From NCBI GenBank assembly GCA_039640495.1, contig CP046864.1, forward strand, positions 1,302,001-1,366,000: a stretch of DNA of 64,000 bases, in the 5' to 3' direction. How positions within the stretch are numbered: position 1 is the stretch's first letter; each line of letters opens with the position of its first letter. The notes below the pieces were generated by a model. The model was not told the origin of the DNA. It searched no databases and saw nothing but the letters and a program-made list of their open reading frames with translations. This DNA comes from Rhodobacteraceae bacterium IMCC1335 (GTDB lineage: Bacteria; Pseudomonadota; Alphaproteobacteria; Rhodobacterales; Rhodobacteraceae). Shown piece after piece: positions 45,679 through 54,266 of this stretch. A program made the translations under genes and the position numbers.

Positions 45679-46054
45679 TGCGTGCCCTCACCATTTCAGC
45701 AGGGCCCAAGGTTGTAAATTGGCAAATTGCTTTTTACCTCTTCAATCGTTTTGAAAACAAATTTAAATCGCTTGCGGCGAAAGCCTCTGGCCCCGCTCAG
45801 AGATATAAGAAAGACTGGTTTGTGCAGGCTGCCGTAAGCTTTGCGCGCGCTTGAGGCTCAAATTTATGACCATGCACCCTTATTACATTCAACAAGGGGG
45901 CCAGCGGGCACAGATGGAGCCTGCCAAAGCGAAAGCCTGCTTTTGCAGGCTGCGGGCGTTGGAAATGAAGAGGCACCATCAGCGCATCATCACATAGCAA
46001 AGCTTTTTTGAAGGCTAACCTAGGATACAGGCGTGATCACGCCTAGCTTACCCT
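45679..46054. other. Intergenic region with inverted repeats, no supported gene
   Basis: This 376-base gap lies between metF's 3' end and the start of the NYN gene. It contains AGCCTGC-TTTT-GCAGGCT (45934-45951), a second copy of GCAGGCTGC near 45825, and the 16-bp palindrome AGGCGTGATCACGCCT (46029-46044). The short frame at 45797-46000 has no ribosome site or family and is not annotated. Confidence 0.5.
46029..46044. repeat. 16-bp perfect palindrome downstream of metF
   Basis: AGGCGTGATCACGCCT lies 11 bases beyond the metF stop on its downstream side. As a hairpin it would have a 6-bp stem and GATC loop with no T-tract, so it is a weak terminator at best; it could be a protein-binding site. 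Confidence 0.5.
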
Positions 46055-46924
46055 TTAGGCAACCGCTTTAAGAGAGGGTTTTGCAGTCAGGCCTAGGGCA
46101 AGGCAAATATCGCGCGTGAGTTTAGGGCGGTTGAGCGTGTAAAAATGCAGCGTGTCAACGCCTTCCGAGCGTAAAGTATCGCAGAGCTCGGTACCGATCG
46201 CGGTGGATAATAAATCATGCCGGTCATCGCGTGTGGCGCGTTCAAAGGCCTCTTTTAACCATAATGGCACGCTGACGCCGCATTTCTTTGCGAAGTTGCA
46301 GGTTTTTGCCCAGTTTTTGATGGGTAAAATGCCCGGAATTATAGGGGCGTCGATCCCAGATTTCACGCAGGCATCGCGAAAGCGCAGAAAGTCATCGGCT
46401 TCAAAGAAGAATTGCGTGATCGCCTCATCAGCGCCTGCTTCAAATTTGCGCTTCAACCAATCAAGATCGGCGGCTTGGCTCCTGCTTTCGGGGTGCCCTT
46501 GAGGATAGGCCGCAACTCTTATTTTAAAACCGCCCAGATTTTTTAAAGCCGCGATCATCTCGCAACTTGTTTGAAAGCCGAACGGGTGGGGGCGAAACGC
46601 GCCGCCATGATCAGGCGCCGGATCACCTCGCAGAACAACGATATCTTTCAGCCCCTTTGCCGCAAGATTCTTTACCAAATCCAATGTGCTTTCAGCGCTC
46701 ATATCCACGCAGGTTAAATGCGCGGCCACTGCCAGATCTTTATGTTCTAAAAGCGTTTCCACCAGATCCTGCGTCAGGGCGCGCGGTTTATTCCCGGTTC
46801 CATAGGTGATTGAGATAAATTTTGGTTGAAACCCTTCCAGCGCGCTGATCGTGTTCCAAAGGCGAAACGAGTCATTCAAAGAGGCTGGAGGAAAAAATTC
46901 AAATGATATTTCAGGCGTGCTCAT
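46055..46924 (-). CDS. metF: 5,10-methylenetetrahydrofolate reductase
   Basis: Produces 5-methyltetrahydrofolate for methionine synthesis using FAD and NADH. The 289-residue barrel starts PEISFEFFPPAS with the conserved glutamate. FISITYGTGNKPRALT, HLTCVDMS, DIVVLRGDPAPDHGGAF and ADEAITQFFFEADDFLRF are family hallmarks. PGILPIKNW lies in the C-terminal part. The frame extends to 47056, but AGGA six bases before ATG 46924 and alignment fix the start. It is divergent from metR, with a MetR box between. Confidence 0.96.
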   Translation of the reverse strand: MSTPEISFEFFPPASLNDSFRLWNTISALEGFQPKFISITYGTGNKPRALTQDLVETLLEHKDLAVAAHLTCVDMSAESTLDLVKNLAAKGLKDIVVLRGDPAPDHGGAFRPHPFGFQTSCEMIAALKNLGGFKIRVAAYPQGHPESRSQAADLDWLKRKFEAGADEAITQFFFEADDFLRFRDACVKSGIDAPIIPGILPIKNWAKTCNFAKKCGVSVPLWLKEAFERATRDDRHDLLSTAIGTELCDTLRSEGVDTLHFYTLNRPKLTRDICLALGLTAKPSLKAVA

Positions 46925-46965
46925 GCGGGTTCCTTCTTGCTTGCAAGTTTCATCAACGATCTTTA

Positions 46966-46982
46966 AACTTGAATCAAGTTCA
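46966..46982. promoter_or_regulatory. MetR-type binding site between metF and metR
   Basis: AACTTGA-A-TCAAGTT is a perfect 15-bp palindrome (46966-46980), and the overlapping TGAA-TCAAG-TTCA (46970-46982) matches the enterobacterial MetR consensus TGAA-N5-TTCA. It lies 42 bases from the metF start and 28 from the metR start, suited to activating metF and autoregulating metR. Confidence 0.7.
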
Positions 46983-47010
46983 TAAAATTCAATAATATTA
47001 TGAGTTCTAT

Positions 47011-47922
47011 ATGAAAATGCACATTGAATTCCGCCATTTAAGAACGATAAAGGCAATTGAAGAGGCTGGTGGTTTGGCCAAAGCAGCGGATATGTTGCAT
47101 ATAACCCAATCTGCTCTAAGCCATCAGATCAAAGGTTTGGAAGATCAGGCCGGGGTCGAATTATTCGTGCGGCGCTCAAAACCGATGCGTCTATCCGCAG
47201 CGGGGCAACGCTTGTTGCGTGCGGCCAACAAGATTTTGCCCGAGATCGACGCCTTGCAGGCAGAATTTGCCAGCTTGCGGAGCGGGCGCGCGGGGCGTTT
47301 GCATATTGCGATTGAATGCCATGCCTGTTTTGAATGGCTGTTTCCGGTCTTAGAGTCTTTTCGGAAAAATTGGGGCGATGTCGATGTTGATATTCGGCCC
47401 GGCTTGGCATTTGATGCCTTGCCTGCGCTGCAAAAAGAAGACGTTGATCTTGTTGTGTCGTCCGATCCCGATGACCTTCCGGGAATAGAATTTGTTCCCT
47501 TATTTGATTACGCGCCGGTCTTTGTGGCGGCACAATCGCATCCTTTGGCAAAAAAACCTTTTATTGAGGCGAAGGATTTTGCCGAGCAAACTTTGATCAC
47601 CTATCCTGTTGAACGCAGCCGCCTGGATCTGTTCAGCCAATTATTAATCCCTGCCAAAGTCGAACCTAAAGCCATTCGACAGGCAGAGTTGACAGCGGTT
47701 ATTCTTTTGTTGGTCGCGTCAAATCGTGGGGTTGCGGTTTTGCCAGATTGGGTGGTGCGCGAGGTCCAATATAATTCGGATTATGTCACGCGGCCGCTCA
47801 CCGAAAGCGGCTTAACCCGTCGCCTTTACGCAGCCGTGCGCACGCCCGATTTGCAAAAGCCTTTCTTCGCCGACCTTATTGAGTTGGCCGGAAAAGAAGC
47901 GCGGCGGCTTCAAAGCACCTAA
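47011..47922 (+). CDS. metR: LysR-family regulator MetR
   Basis: A 303-residue LysR-type regulator. The N-terminal HTH is FRHLRTIKAIEEAGGLAKAADMLHITQSALSHQIKGLEDQ with VRRSKPMRLSAAGQRLL, closely MetR-like. The remainder is the effector domain (HIAIECHACFEWLFPVLESFRKNW), the ECHACFEWL stretch being typical of homocysteine-responsive MetR. Gene order, divergent from metF with an intervening MetR box, supports the assignment. Start ATG 47011 is used; ATG 47017 is two codons later. Confidence 0.92.
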   Translation: MKMHIEFRHLRTIKAIEEAGGLAKAADMLHITQSALSHQIKGLEDQAGVELFVRRSKPMRLSAAGQRLLRAANKILPEIDALQAEFASLRSGRAGRLHIAIECHACFEWLFPVLESFRKNWGDVDVDIRPGLAFDALPALQKEDVDLVVSSDPDDLPGIEFVPLFDYAPVFVAAQSHPLAKKPFIEAKDFAEQTLITYPVERSRLDLFSQLLIPAKVEPKAIRQAELTAVILLLVASNRGVAVLPDWVVREVQYNSDYVTRPLTESGLTRRLYAAVRTPDLQKPFFADLIELAGKEARRLQST

Positions 47923-47953
47923 TCCCGCATAAGGACGGGGCTTGGCGTTTCGT

Positions 47954-48160
47954 TTATAAAGGCTTCAACTCTGACGCCATTTGGCGTCCGTCACGTCCTT
48001 CTTGCAGTTCAAAGCTGATCTTTTGATTATCAGCCAATCCGGTTAAGCCCGATTGCTCCAAAGCAGAAATATGAACGAAAACGTCTTTTCCGCCATCGTC
48101 AGGTGCAATAAAGCCGTAGCCTTTTGTTGTATTAAACCATTTCACGGTACCATTCGGCAT
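47954..48160 (-). CDS. Cold-shock protein, CspA family
   Basis: A 68-residue single cold-shock domain. RNP1 is KGYGFIAP at 13-20, RNP2 VFVHISAL at 27-34, and GTVKWFNTTKGYG opens the fold. It binds single-stranded RNA and DNA as a chaperone. AAGGAG precedes the start at a long spacing. The leader contains a small hairpin (CCCCT/AGGGG, 48186-48199), which could give temperature control as in other csp messages, but this is inference. Confidence 0.95.
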   Translation of the reverse strand: MPNGTVKWFNTTKGYGFIAPDDGGKDVFVHISALEQSGLTGLADNQKISFELQEGRDGRQMASELKPL

Positions 48161-48185
48161 GCCCCGTGTCTCCTTCTAAAGTTTG

Positions 48186-48199
48186 CCCCTCTGCAGGGG
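48186..48199 (-). promoter_or_regulatory. Short hairpin in the csp leader
   Basis: CCCCT (48186-48190) and AGGGG (48195-48199) pair around CTGC, 26 bases before the csp start and close to its AAGGAG. It could influence translation initiation. Only the structure is seen; the role is a guess. Confidence 0.35.
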
Positions 48200-48352
48200 T
48201 GTTCGTTCCGCCGTTTTGGCGGCTTCCTAAGCGGCAACGGTTTCTGTGTCGCTTCAAGACATAATAAATTGGAACCGAGCGGCTTTAAAAATCAAGAAAA
48301 ACCTGTTCATTTATGAAAACTTCTGCAAAATTTCATTAAAAAAGGCGTTGAA

Positions 48353-48667
48353 ATGAGAATATTCGGTTTAAAAAACTGCGATACCTGCCGAAAAGCCGTT
48401 AAGTTATTGGATGGCTATAGATTTTTTGATGTGCGTATTGATTTGATTCCTGACCAAATTCTAGACGCTGCTTTGCAAGAATTTGGCGATGATTTGGTCA
48501 ATAAAAAATCTACAACATGGCGCAATTTATCGTCGGATGAGCGGGCGATGCCACCGCGCGACTTATTGCGCCTTCATCCCGCAGTGATGAAGCGCCCCCT
48601 TATTGAGACACAAGAGCAGAAGCTTTACCTCAGTTGGAGCGCGAAGACGCAAGCTGCGCTGCTTTAA
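48353..48667 (+). CDS. ArsC/Spx-family thioredoxin-fold protein
   Basis: A 104-residue protein with FGLKNCDTCRKAVKLLDG, giving a CxxC at C9/C12, and the DDLVNKKSTTWRNLSSDER region typical of the YffB-like arsenate reductase family, ending RPLIETQEQKLYLSWS. It is slightly shorter than the usual 112-118 residues. YffB-type proteins lack clear arsenate reductase activity and may be glutathione-linked. AAAGG lies before ATG 48353. It overlaps the end of the bufferin operon by four bases, tail to tail. Confidence 0.85.
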   Translation: MRIFGLKNCDTCRKAVKLLDGYRFFDVRIDLIPDQILDAALQEFGDDLVNKKSTTWRNLSSDERAMPPRDLLRLHPAVMKRPLIETQEQKLYLSWSAKTQAALL

Positions 48668-49215
48668 ACCCTGCGCGAGGTAAGCCATTGGTCAATTGAA
48701 AGTACTCCGCCTCCGTGTTTGACGAGATAGACTAACACAAACAGCCAAAGCAGCCTTTGATCCATAATCACAGAAGACGAGCTGCGATCAAACCATTTGC
48801 CTAAAGTGGTTGGATCCTCAAGCACCCCGTGACCAAATAGATCGGTTGCGGTTTGTACGGCTATAAAGAAAATCATGCCTAGCGCCGCATAGCGGGTGAG
48901 AAGGCCGATTACAATCATCAATGGAATGAGGAATTCTGCCAGAACACCCATCAAAACGACGAGGTAATGAAACAGGCCAAACTGGCCAGGATCATAGCCA
49001 AAGGCTTCCATTTGTTTTGGAAAGATTTGAACATATGCGCCAGCTGATGGGTGGAACACCCCCAGCAGCCCTTCGCCGAGTTTGCTGAGGCCTGATGCCC
49101 AAAAATAAACCAACAGCACCGCCGCAAACGTAAATCTGGCCAATAAGCACAGATTGGGTATTTTGGCTGCCAGCCTATCGGCAAAAGAATTCATATTTTG
49201 AACAAGTTGGATCAT
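48664..49215 (-). CDS. bufD: DoxX-family membrane protein of the bufferin operon (BufD-like)
   Basis: A 183-residue integral membrane protein with four hydrophobic segments (LLARFTFAAVLLVYFWASGLSKL first). The DoxX pattern continues in FGLFHYLVVLMGVLAEFLIPLMIVIGLLTRYAALGMIFFIAVQ. In bufferin clusters a DoxX protein is the common fourth gene and may handle electrons or copper at the membrane; its exact function is unresolved. It starts in a four-base overlap with the DUF2063 gene, so it is translationally coupled. Confidence 0.85.
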   Translation of the reverse strand: MIQLVQNMNSFADRLAAKIPNLCLLARFTFAAVLLVYFWASGLSKLGEGLLGVFHPSAGAYVQIFPKQMEAFGYDPGQFGLFHYLVVLMGVLAEFLIPLMIVIGLLTRYAALGMIFFIAVQTATDLFGHGVLEDPTTLGKWFDRSSSSVIMDQRLLWLFVLVYLVKHGGGVLSIDQWLTSRRV

Positions 49216-49976
49216 AATGCTGCCTTAAATATGATGTCGTGGATAGAGTTTGCATTTACAAGAAACTGCAGACCGGCTTTGGACGTAAACGCTGGGCTGC
49301 TGGCTTTTCCGATATTGCATGCGGTTTGAAATGTATGACCTGCCGCCAATGCGCTCAGAAAGTTTATGAGTTCTTCTGGAATCGTCGTGATCTGGGGGTC
49401 AAACTCAGGTCGTGTAATCAGGATCGCGCTTGCGCTACTAAGTCGTTTTGGGTGCTGCGTTGATGTGCCTGACTGGGCTTTGTGATAAATCATGCCCAGC
49501 GGCCAATATGTTGGGATGATGAAACAGGCTGCGTCAAACTGAAAGCATGCAGTTAAAATATCTGCATCGTGGCGCTTAAGAAGGTTTTTCCAATTATATG
49601 GGGCGCAGTCGCGCGCATGATAAGACAATCTGATCTGCTGTTCGAGCCGGGCCAAATCAGGTAGGTATCCCAATTTAGAAAGGGCAGGTATCTTTTGTAA
49701 AAATTTCGAAAACCCCGCGCCATATTTATACAAAAGGGAGGAGCTTGGTTTTTCTTTACTGGCGTATAAGCGCGCCAATGAATAAAAATTCTTTGGGCCA
49801 AGAATGGTTCTTGTTTTTGGGAAGTTGCTTTCCAAAGTAGTGATTAAGCCATGGGCTATGTTATTTCGGTAGATGTTCAACCCGTTGGTAGCAGGGATGT
49901 GTTTGCCGGATTTTAAATGCGCGGGGCAAGGCTGATCGGGGTTTAAACAAGCTGTAAAAAGCTCTTTTTGTGTCAT
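49212..49976 (-). CDS. bufC: DUF2063 (HvfC/BufC-like) partner of the MNIO enzyme
   Basis: A 254-residue protein. The N-terminal domain (TQKELFTACLNPDQPCP, NGLNIYRNNIAHGLITTLESNFPKT, KNFYSLARLYAS) is DUF2063, described as a putative DNA-binding fold but now known to act as a substrate-recruiting partner of DUF692 enzymes. ATG 49976 overlaps the bufB stop as ATGA and matches relatives; ATG 49988 is an alternative. It should present the precursor peptide to the MNIO enzyme. Confidence 0.88.
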   Translation of the reverse strand: MTQKELFTACLNPDQPCPAHLKSGKHIPATNGLNIYRNNIAHGLITTLESNFPKTRTILGPKNFYSLARLYASKEKPSSSLLYKYGAGFSKFLQKIPALSKLGYLPDLARLEQQIRLSYHARDCAPYNWKNLLKRHDADILTACFQFDAACFIIPTYWPLGMIYHKAQSGTSTQHPKRLSSASAILITRPEFDPQITTIPEELINFLSALAAGHTFQTACNIGKASSPAFTSKAGLQFLVNANSIHDIIFKAAL

Positions 49977-50833
49977 TGATACTTGCATATTTGCTGTTCC
50001 AAAAGACAGGCAGCTTGCATCACCTCACCGTTTAGAACGGACCATTCAGGCACATTTGTATCCCATTCGATCAAGCTTGCTTTTGGCCCTGTGCGTCTTA
50101 AAATATTTTCATAAAGTCTCCAAACTGGATCTGCTACTGGCGCAGCATGAGAATCGATCAACAAATCTCCACCCTGTTCCAAAAGATCTGTCGAATGCCC
50201 CGCCAAATGAATTTCACCAACGGCGGCGCAATTTAGCTCATTGAGATAGGCCTCAGCTGACATGTTTAGATTGTGGCATGAGATGAATATATTATTGACG
50301 TCTAACAAAAGCCCGCATCCGGTCTGCGCGACTACAGCATTTAAAAAGGCAGGTTCTGAATAAGTACTTTCTGAAAACAGCAAATAGCTTGATGGATTTT
50401 CAAGCAGCATCTGCCGCCCCAATGTGGCTTGAACATGATCAATATGTCCGATGACGTGTTTTAAGGTTTTCTCGGTATAAGGCAGCGGCAAAAGGTCGTT
50501 TAGAAAATTTCCTGCATGCGTTGACCATGCCAAATGTTCGGAAAAACTTGCTGGTTCCAACCAGTCGCATAAATGCTTGATGCGCGCCAAATGTTCCTTA
50601 TCCAGCGGCGCCTCACCCCCTATTGATAAACCAATTGCATGCACCGAGATTGGCAGCTCAGCCCGTAAATATTGCAATTGAGAGATTGGGCGCCCGCCTT
50701 CGCCCAAATAATTTTCAGCGTGAATTTCTAGCCATCCAACGGGATGCGGGCTAGATAAAATATCGTTGAAATGTTGAGATTTAAACCCGACGCCAATGCT
50801 GGCGGGAAGTGAATTTGCGATAAGATCTGGCAT
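49973..50833 (-). CDS. bufB: DUF692 multinuclear non-heme iron oxidative (MNIO) enzyme, BufB-like
   Basis: A 286-residue TIM-barrel enzyme of the family that includes MbnB and ChrH and installs post-translational changes on cysteines. Candidate iron ligands are spread as in the family: WLEIHAENYLGEGG, SVHAIGLSIGG, FSEHLAWS, LLENPSSYL, LLLDVNNIFISCHN, GEIHLAGH and IDSHAAPV. IEWDTNVP ends the barrel. ATG 50833 has AAGGA six bases upstream and is preferred over ATG 50851. It follows the DUF2282 precursor gene and should convert core cysteines to thiooxazole-type rings. Confidence 0.93.
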   Translation of the reverse strand: MPDLIANSLPASIGVGFKSQHFNDILSSPHPVGWLEIHAENYLGEGGRPISQLQYLRAELPISVHAIGLSIGGEAPLDKEHLARIKHLCDWLEPASFSEHLAWSTHAGNFLNDLLPLPYTEKTLKHVIGHIDHVQATLGRQMLLENPSSYLLFSESTYSEPAFLNAVVAQTGCGLLLDVNNIFISCHNLNMSAEAYLNELNCAAVGEIHLAGHSTDLLEQGGDLLIDSHAAPVADPVWRLYENILRRTGPKASLIEWDTNVPEWSVLNGEVMQAACLLEQQICKYQ

Positions 50834-50884
50834 CGGAGTTCCTTGGTTCATCTTTGGATATTCCTCGAAAGATGATCGAGCCCG

Positions 50885-51196
50885 TTAAGAGGGCAGATCG
50901 CGCTCTAAGGCTGTAAGGGATCCCATACGGGCTTGATCGCCTGCGTCATTTGGCAGCTCGATTTCCAGACAGCTGCCTGCATCCACCAACGAAAAGGAAT
51001 TGCCTTGGTAATCCATAGTTGAAGTGCCTGCGCAGGTAGTGCCTGCGCCTGCAGCGCAATCATTTTGGCCGGCTAGGGATACGCCATAGCATTTTTCTTT
51101 CGCACCAGAGTGGGATGAAGCGGTAGCAACCATAGGTGAGCTCAAGGCAACGGCTACGGCCCCGACCAAGATTTTTGTTTTTAGATGTTCTGACAT
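50885..51196 (-). CDS. bufA: Bufferin-type RiPP precursor (DUF2282), four-cysteine core
   Basis: A 103-residue secreted peptide. Residues 1-26 form a signal peptide ([21 protein letters not shown]). The mature part contains the DUF2282 hallmark [17 protein letters not shown] with cysteines C36 and C47, TTCAGTST with C55 and DAGSC with C76, then a short tail. Bufferins are periplasmic copper-sequestering peptides whose cysteines are modified by a DUF692 enzyme; here the modifying genes follow directly. AGGAG seven bases before ATG 51196 selects this start over the longer frame at 51229. Modification and copper binding are inferred from the family. Confidence 0.92.
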   Translation of the reverse strand: MSEHLKTKILVGAVAVALSSPMVATASSHSGAKEKCYGVSLAGQNDCAAGAGTTCAGTSTMDYQGNSFSLVDAGSCLEIELPNDAGDQARMGSLTALERDLPS

Positions 51197-51377
51197 AATG
51201 TAACTCCTGATACATGTTAACAATCCCAATATTGGCAGCGTTCAAATAAAAAAGCACATCACGTCTCATCACATCATTGTGTTGAGACCGGGCCTCGTCT
51301 TCGCAAAGAGACCGGCTTGGCTGAAACGATTTTCAACCAATTTCTGTGTGGTTTTTAAGCGTTGCGAAGGAAAAGCG

Positions 51378-53324
51378 TTATCTTAAATCAGGCGCTACAG
51401 ACTCTGTTTTCAGCGATTGTGCAATCTCATCTAACGGGGCGACGCTTGTTTGCGTTTCGCCAAGACGGCGAATTGAGACGGTTTGGTTTTCAACTTCTCT
51501 TTTTCCGCAGACCAAAATAACAGGTACTTTTGCCACTGAATGTTCGCGCACTTTATAATTGATTTTTTCATTGCGCAGGTCGAGCTCGGCCCGAATTCCC
51601 AAGCGAGTAAGCAAAGCAACCACTTCGCGGCAATATTCATCCGCATCCGAAACGATTGCCGCCACCACAACTTGCCGCGGGGCCAACCAAAACGGCAGCT
51701 TTCCAGCAAAGTTTTCGATCAAAATACCGATGAAGCGTTCAAAAGAGCCCAAGCAAGCGCGGTGCAGCATCACGGGGCGATGTTTATCCCCATCTTCGCC
51801 AATATAATTTGCATCAAGCCGTTCGGGTAAAACGAAATCCACCTGCAAAGTCCCGCATTGCCAATCACGCCCGATGGCATCGGTCAGCACGAATTCTAAT
51901 TTTGGGCCGTAAAATGCGCCTTCGCCCGGGTTAAGTTCAAACTCACAACCGGCCGCTTCCGTGGCCGATTTTAAAGCGGCCTCGGCGCGATCCCATACCG
52001 CATCACTGCCCGATCGTTGTTCGGGCCGATCCGAGAATTTAATGGCGAATTTCTCAAAACCCAAATCTTCATATACATTTGAAAGAAAATTGATGAATTT
52101 CTTCGTTTCATATTCGATCTGATCTTCGCGGCAGAAAATATGGGCATCATCTTGGGTAAAGCCGCGCACGCGCATGATGCCATGCAACGCGCCAGACGGC
52201 TCATAGCGGTTGCAGCTGCCAAATTCAGCCATCCGCAATGGCAAATCGCGGTAAGACTTTAAGCCCTGATTATATACTTGTACGTGGCAGGGGCAGTTCA
52301 TCGGTTTCAACGCATTGACGGCTTTTTCGCGCGCATGATCTTCGTCGACCTCAACAATAAACATATGTTCTTGGTATTTTTCCCAATGACCAGAGGCTTC
52401 CCATAATTTGCGATCCACCACTTGGGGAGTATTGACTTCGACATAGCCGTCCCGTGTTTGTTGGCGGCGCATATAATCTTGGATCGTGGTATATATTTTC
52501 CAGCCATTTGGATGCCAAAAAATTTGTCCGGGGGCTTCTTCTTGCATGTGAAACAGAGCCATTTCGCGCCCTAATTTTCGATGGTCGCGCTTTGCGGCTT
52601 CTTCCAGCATATGCAGGTGGGCTTTTAGCTGCTCTTTATTCAAAAACGCCACGCCGTAAATACGCTGCAACATGGCGCGATTGCTATCGCCGCGCCAATA
52701 AGCACCGGCCACCGACATCAGCTTAAACGCGTCGGCCGGCACTTGTCCTGTATGTTGTAAATGTGGCCCACGGCACAGATCCTGCCAATCGCCATGCCAA
52801 TACATGCGCAGAGGCTCTGTACCCGGTATCGCCTCGATCAGTTCAACTTTATAGGGTTCATCCGAATCGGTATAATGCTGCACGGCTTTGTCGCGCGACC
52901 AGATTTCTGTGCGAACTGCCTCGCGTTTATTGATGATGGCTTTCATAGTTTTTTCAATCAAACCAAGATCTTCTGGGGTAAATGGCTCGGTGCGATCAAA
53001 ATCGTAATACCAACCGTTTTCAATCACTGGGCCGATTGTCACCTTTACGTCTGGCCAAATCTCTTGAACGGCGCGGGCCATGATATGCGCCAGATCATGG
53101 CGCACCAGCTCCAGCGCAGGTGCCACGTCTTTCATCGTGTTGATAGCGATTGCGGCGTCGTTTTCGATGGGCCATTGCAGATCCCAATGCGCTTCGTCTA
53201 GCGTTGCGCTAATAGCTTTTTTGCCCAGCGATGTCGCAATATCATTGGCCACTTCGGCTGCGGTTATCCCGGCCGCATAGTTGCGCTTGCTGTTATCTGG
53301 AAGGGTGAGCGTAATTTGGGACAT
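51378..53324 (-). CDS. thrS: Threonyl-tRNA synthetase
   Basis: Charges tRNA-Thr. The 648-residue class II enzyme has an N-terminal TGS domain ([16 protein letters not shown]), an editing domain with [18 protein letters not shown], and the catalytic core with zinc-ligand region [15 protein letters not shown], motif 2 [31 protein letters not shown] and motif 3 [22 protein letters not shown]. The anticodon-binding domain ends the protein. GGAGG six bases before ATG 53324 fixes the start. No upstream T-box or operator is apparent. Confidence 0.98.
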   Translation of the reverse strand: MSQITLTLPDNSKRNYAAGITAAEVANDIATSLGKKAISATLDEAHWDLQWPIENDAAIAINTMKDVAPALELVRHDLAHIMARAVQEIWPDVKVTIGPVIENGWYYDFDRTEPFTPEDLGLIEKTMKAIINKREAVRTEIWSRDKAVQHYTDSDEPYKVELIEAIPGTEPLRMYWHGDWQDLCRGPHLQHTGQVPADAFKLMSVAGAYWRGDSNRAMLQRIYGVAFLNKEQLKAHLHMLEEAAKRDHRKLGREMALFHMQEEAPGQIFWHPNGWKIYTTIQDYMRRQQTRDGYVEVNTPQVVDRKLWEASGHWEKYQEHMFIVEVDEDHAREKAVNALKPMNCPCHVQVYNQGLKSYRDLPLRMAEFGSCNRYEPSGALHGIMRVRGFTQDDAHIFCREDQIEYETKKFINFLSNVYEDLGFEKFAIKFSDRPEQRSGSDAVWDRAEAALKSATEAAGCEFELNPGEGAFYGPKLEFVLTDAIGRDWQCGTLQVDFVLPERLDANYIGEDGDKHRPVMLHRACLGSFERFIGILIENFAGKLPFWLAPRQVVVAAIVSDADEYCREVVALLTRLGIRAELDLRNEKINYKVREHSVAKVPVILVCGKREVENQTVSIRRLGETQTSVAPLDEIAQSLKTESVAPDLR

Positions 53325-53501
53325 CAGATGCCTCCTCGTCATTTTGGCGCCGACCATGCGCCCGGTTGCGGGTATGAGCCGTTGTGGCGCGTCTTGCGTT
53401 CATCGTCAAGCAAGCTTTTGCTAATTTTAAAAGCTCTGGCTTGACCAAACAGGGGATGCCCTGTCACAACAATAGCCAACCTTAAACGATAAGGATTTAT
53501 G

Positions 53502-54266
53502 ATGCCCGCTTTTTACACCACCTCGCAGGCGCGCCGGCTTGCCTATCACAAAACCGCAGGCGCCTCGCCCAATTTGGTGTTTTTGGGGGGATTTAAATCC
53601 GATATGCAGGGTTCAAAAGCGCTTTTCCTAGAAAGTTGGGCGCAGCAGCGCGGCTTTGCTTATCTGCGTTTTGATTATTCTGGTCATGGCGAGTCCTCAG
53701 GCGTGTTTACCGATGGATCTATTGGGAGTTGGGCGCAGGATGCAGAGTCTATCATTAACGAAAAAACGCAGGGTCCTATCGTGCTAGTCGGCTCCTCGAT
53801 GGGGGGATGGATTGCGCTGCTTTTGGCGCAGCGGTTGGCAGGTCGTGTTGCGGGTTTGATGACAATCGCAGCTGCGCCTGATTTTACCGAAGACAGCATG
53901 TGGCCGAGTTTTTCGGCTGAACAAAAAGCCGAAGTTTTGGAAAAAGGTCTTACCTTATTGCCATCTGATTATGGCGAGGCTTATCCAATCACCCGACATT
54001 TGATCGAAGAGGCCCGCGACCATCTGGTGATGCGGGCAAGTCTGTCCCTGCCGTTTCCGGTGATTTGCTTGCAAGGTACACAAGATCGTAGCGTAACCCG
54101 CCAAACCGCCCTCAATTTGCTGGATCATATTGAAAGCCCGGATGCGTCATTAACTTTTTTGGCGGGGCAAGATCATTCCTTTTCAACTGCCGAATGCTTG
54201 GCTGTAATTGATCAGAATTTGACCGTCTTATTTGAAAAATTAACCAAACGTATGGGGCAGCCATAA
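53502..54266 (+). CDS. Alpha/beta hydrolase (1 of 2)
   Basis: A 254-residue serine hydrolase. The nucleophile elbow is GSSMGGW, preceded by LVFLGGFKSDMQGSKALFLESWA, which forms the oxyanion region, and FDYSGHGESSG. The histidine of the triad is in GQDHSFSTAECL. The family resembles palmitoyl-thioesterase ABHD10-like esterases. AAGGA at 53491 favours the second of two adjacent ATGs. It abuts a second hydrolase gene with no gap. Confidence 0.88.
   Translation: MPAFYTTSQARRLAYHKTAGASPNLVFLGGFKSDMQGSKALFLESWAQQRGFAYLRFDYSGHGESSGVFTDGSIGSWAQDAESIINEKTQGPIVLVGSSMGGWIALLLAQRLAGRVAGLMTIAAAPDFTEDSMWPSFSAEQKAEVLEKGLTLLPSDYGEAYPITRHLIEEARDHLVMRASLSLPFPVICLQGTQDRSVTRQTALNLLDHIESPDASLTFLAGQDHSFSTAECLAVIDQNLTVLFEKLTKRMGQP

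Noticed and set aside
45797..46000. Small minus-strand frame between the NYN and metF genes
   Set aside because: No ribosome site or family; it spans the inverted repeats and is better read as non-coding.
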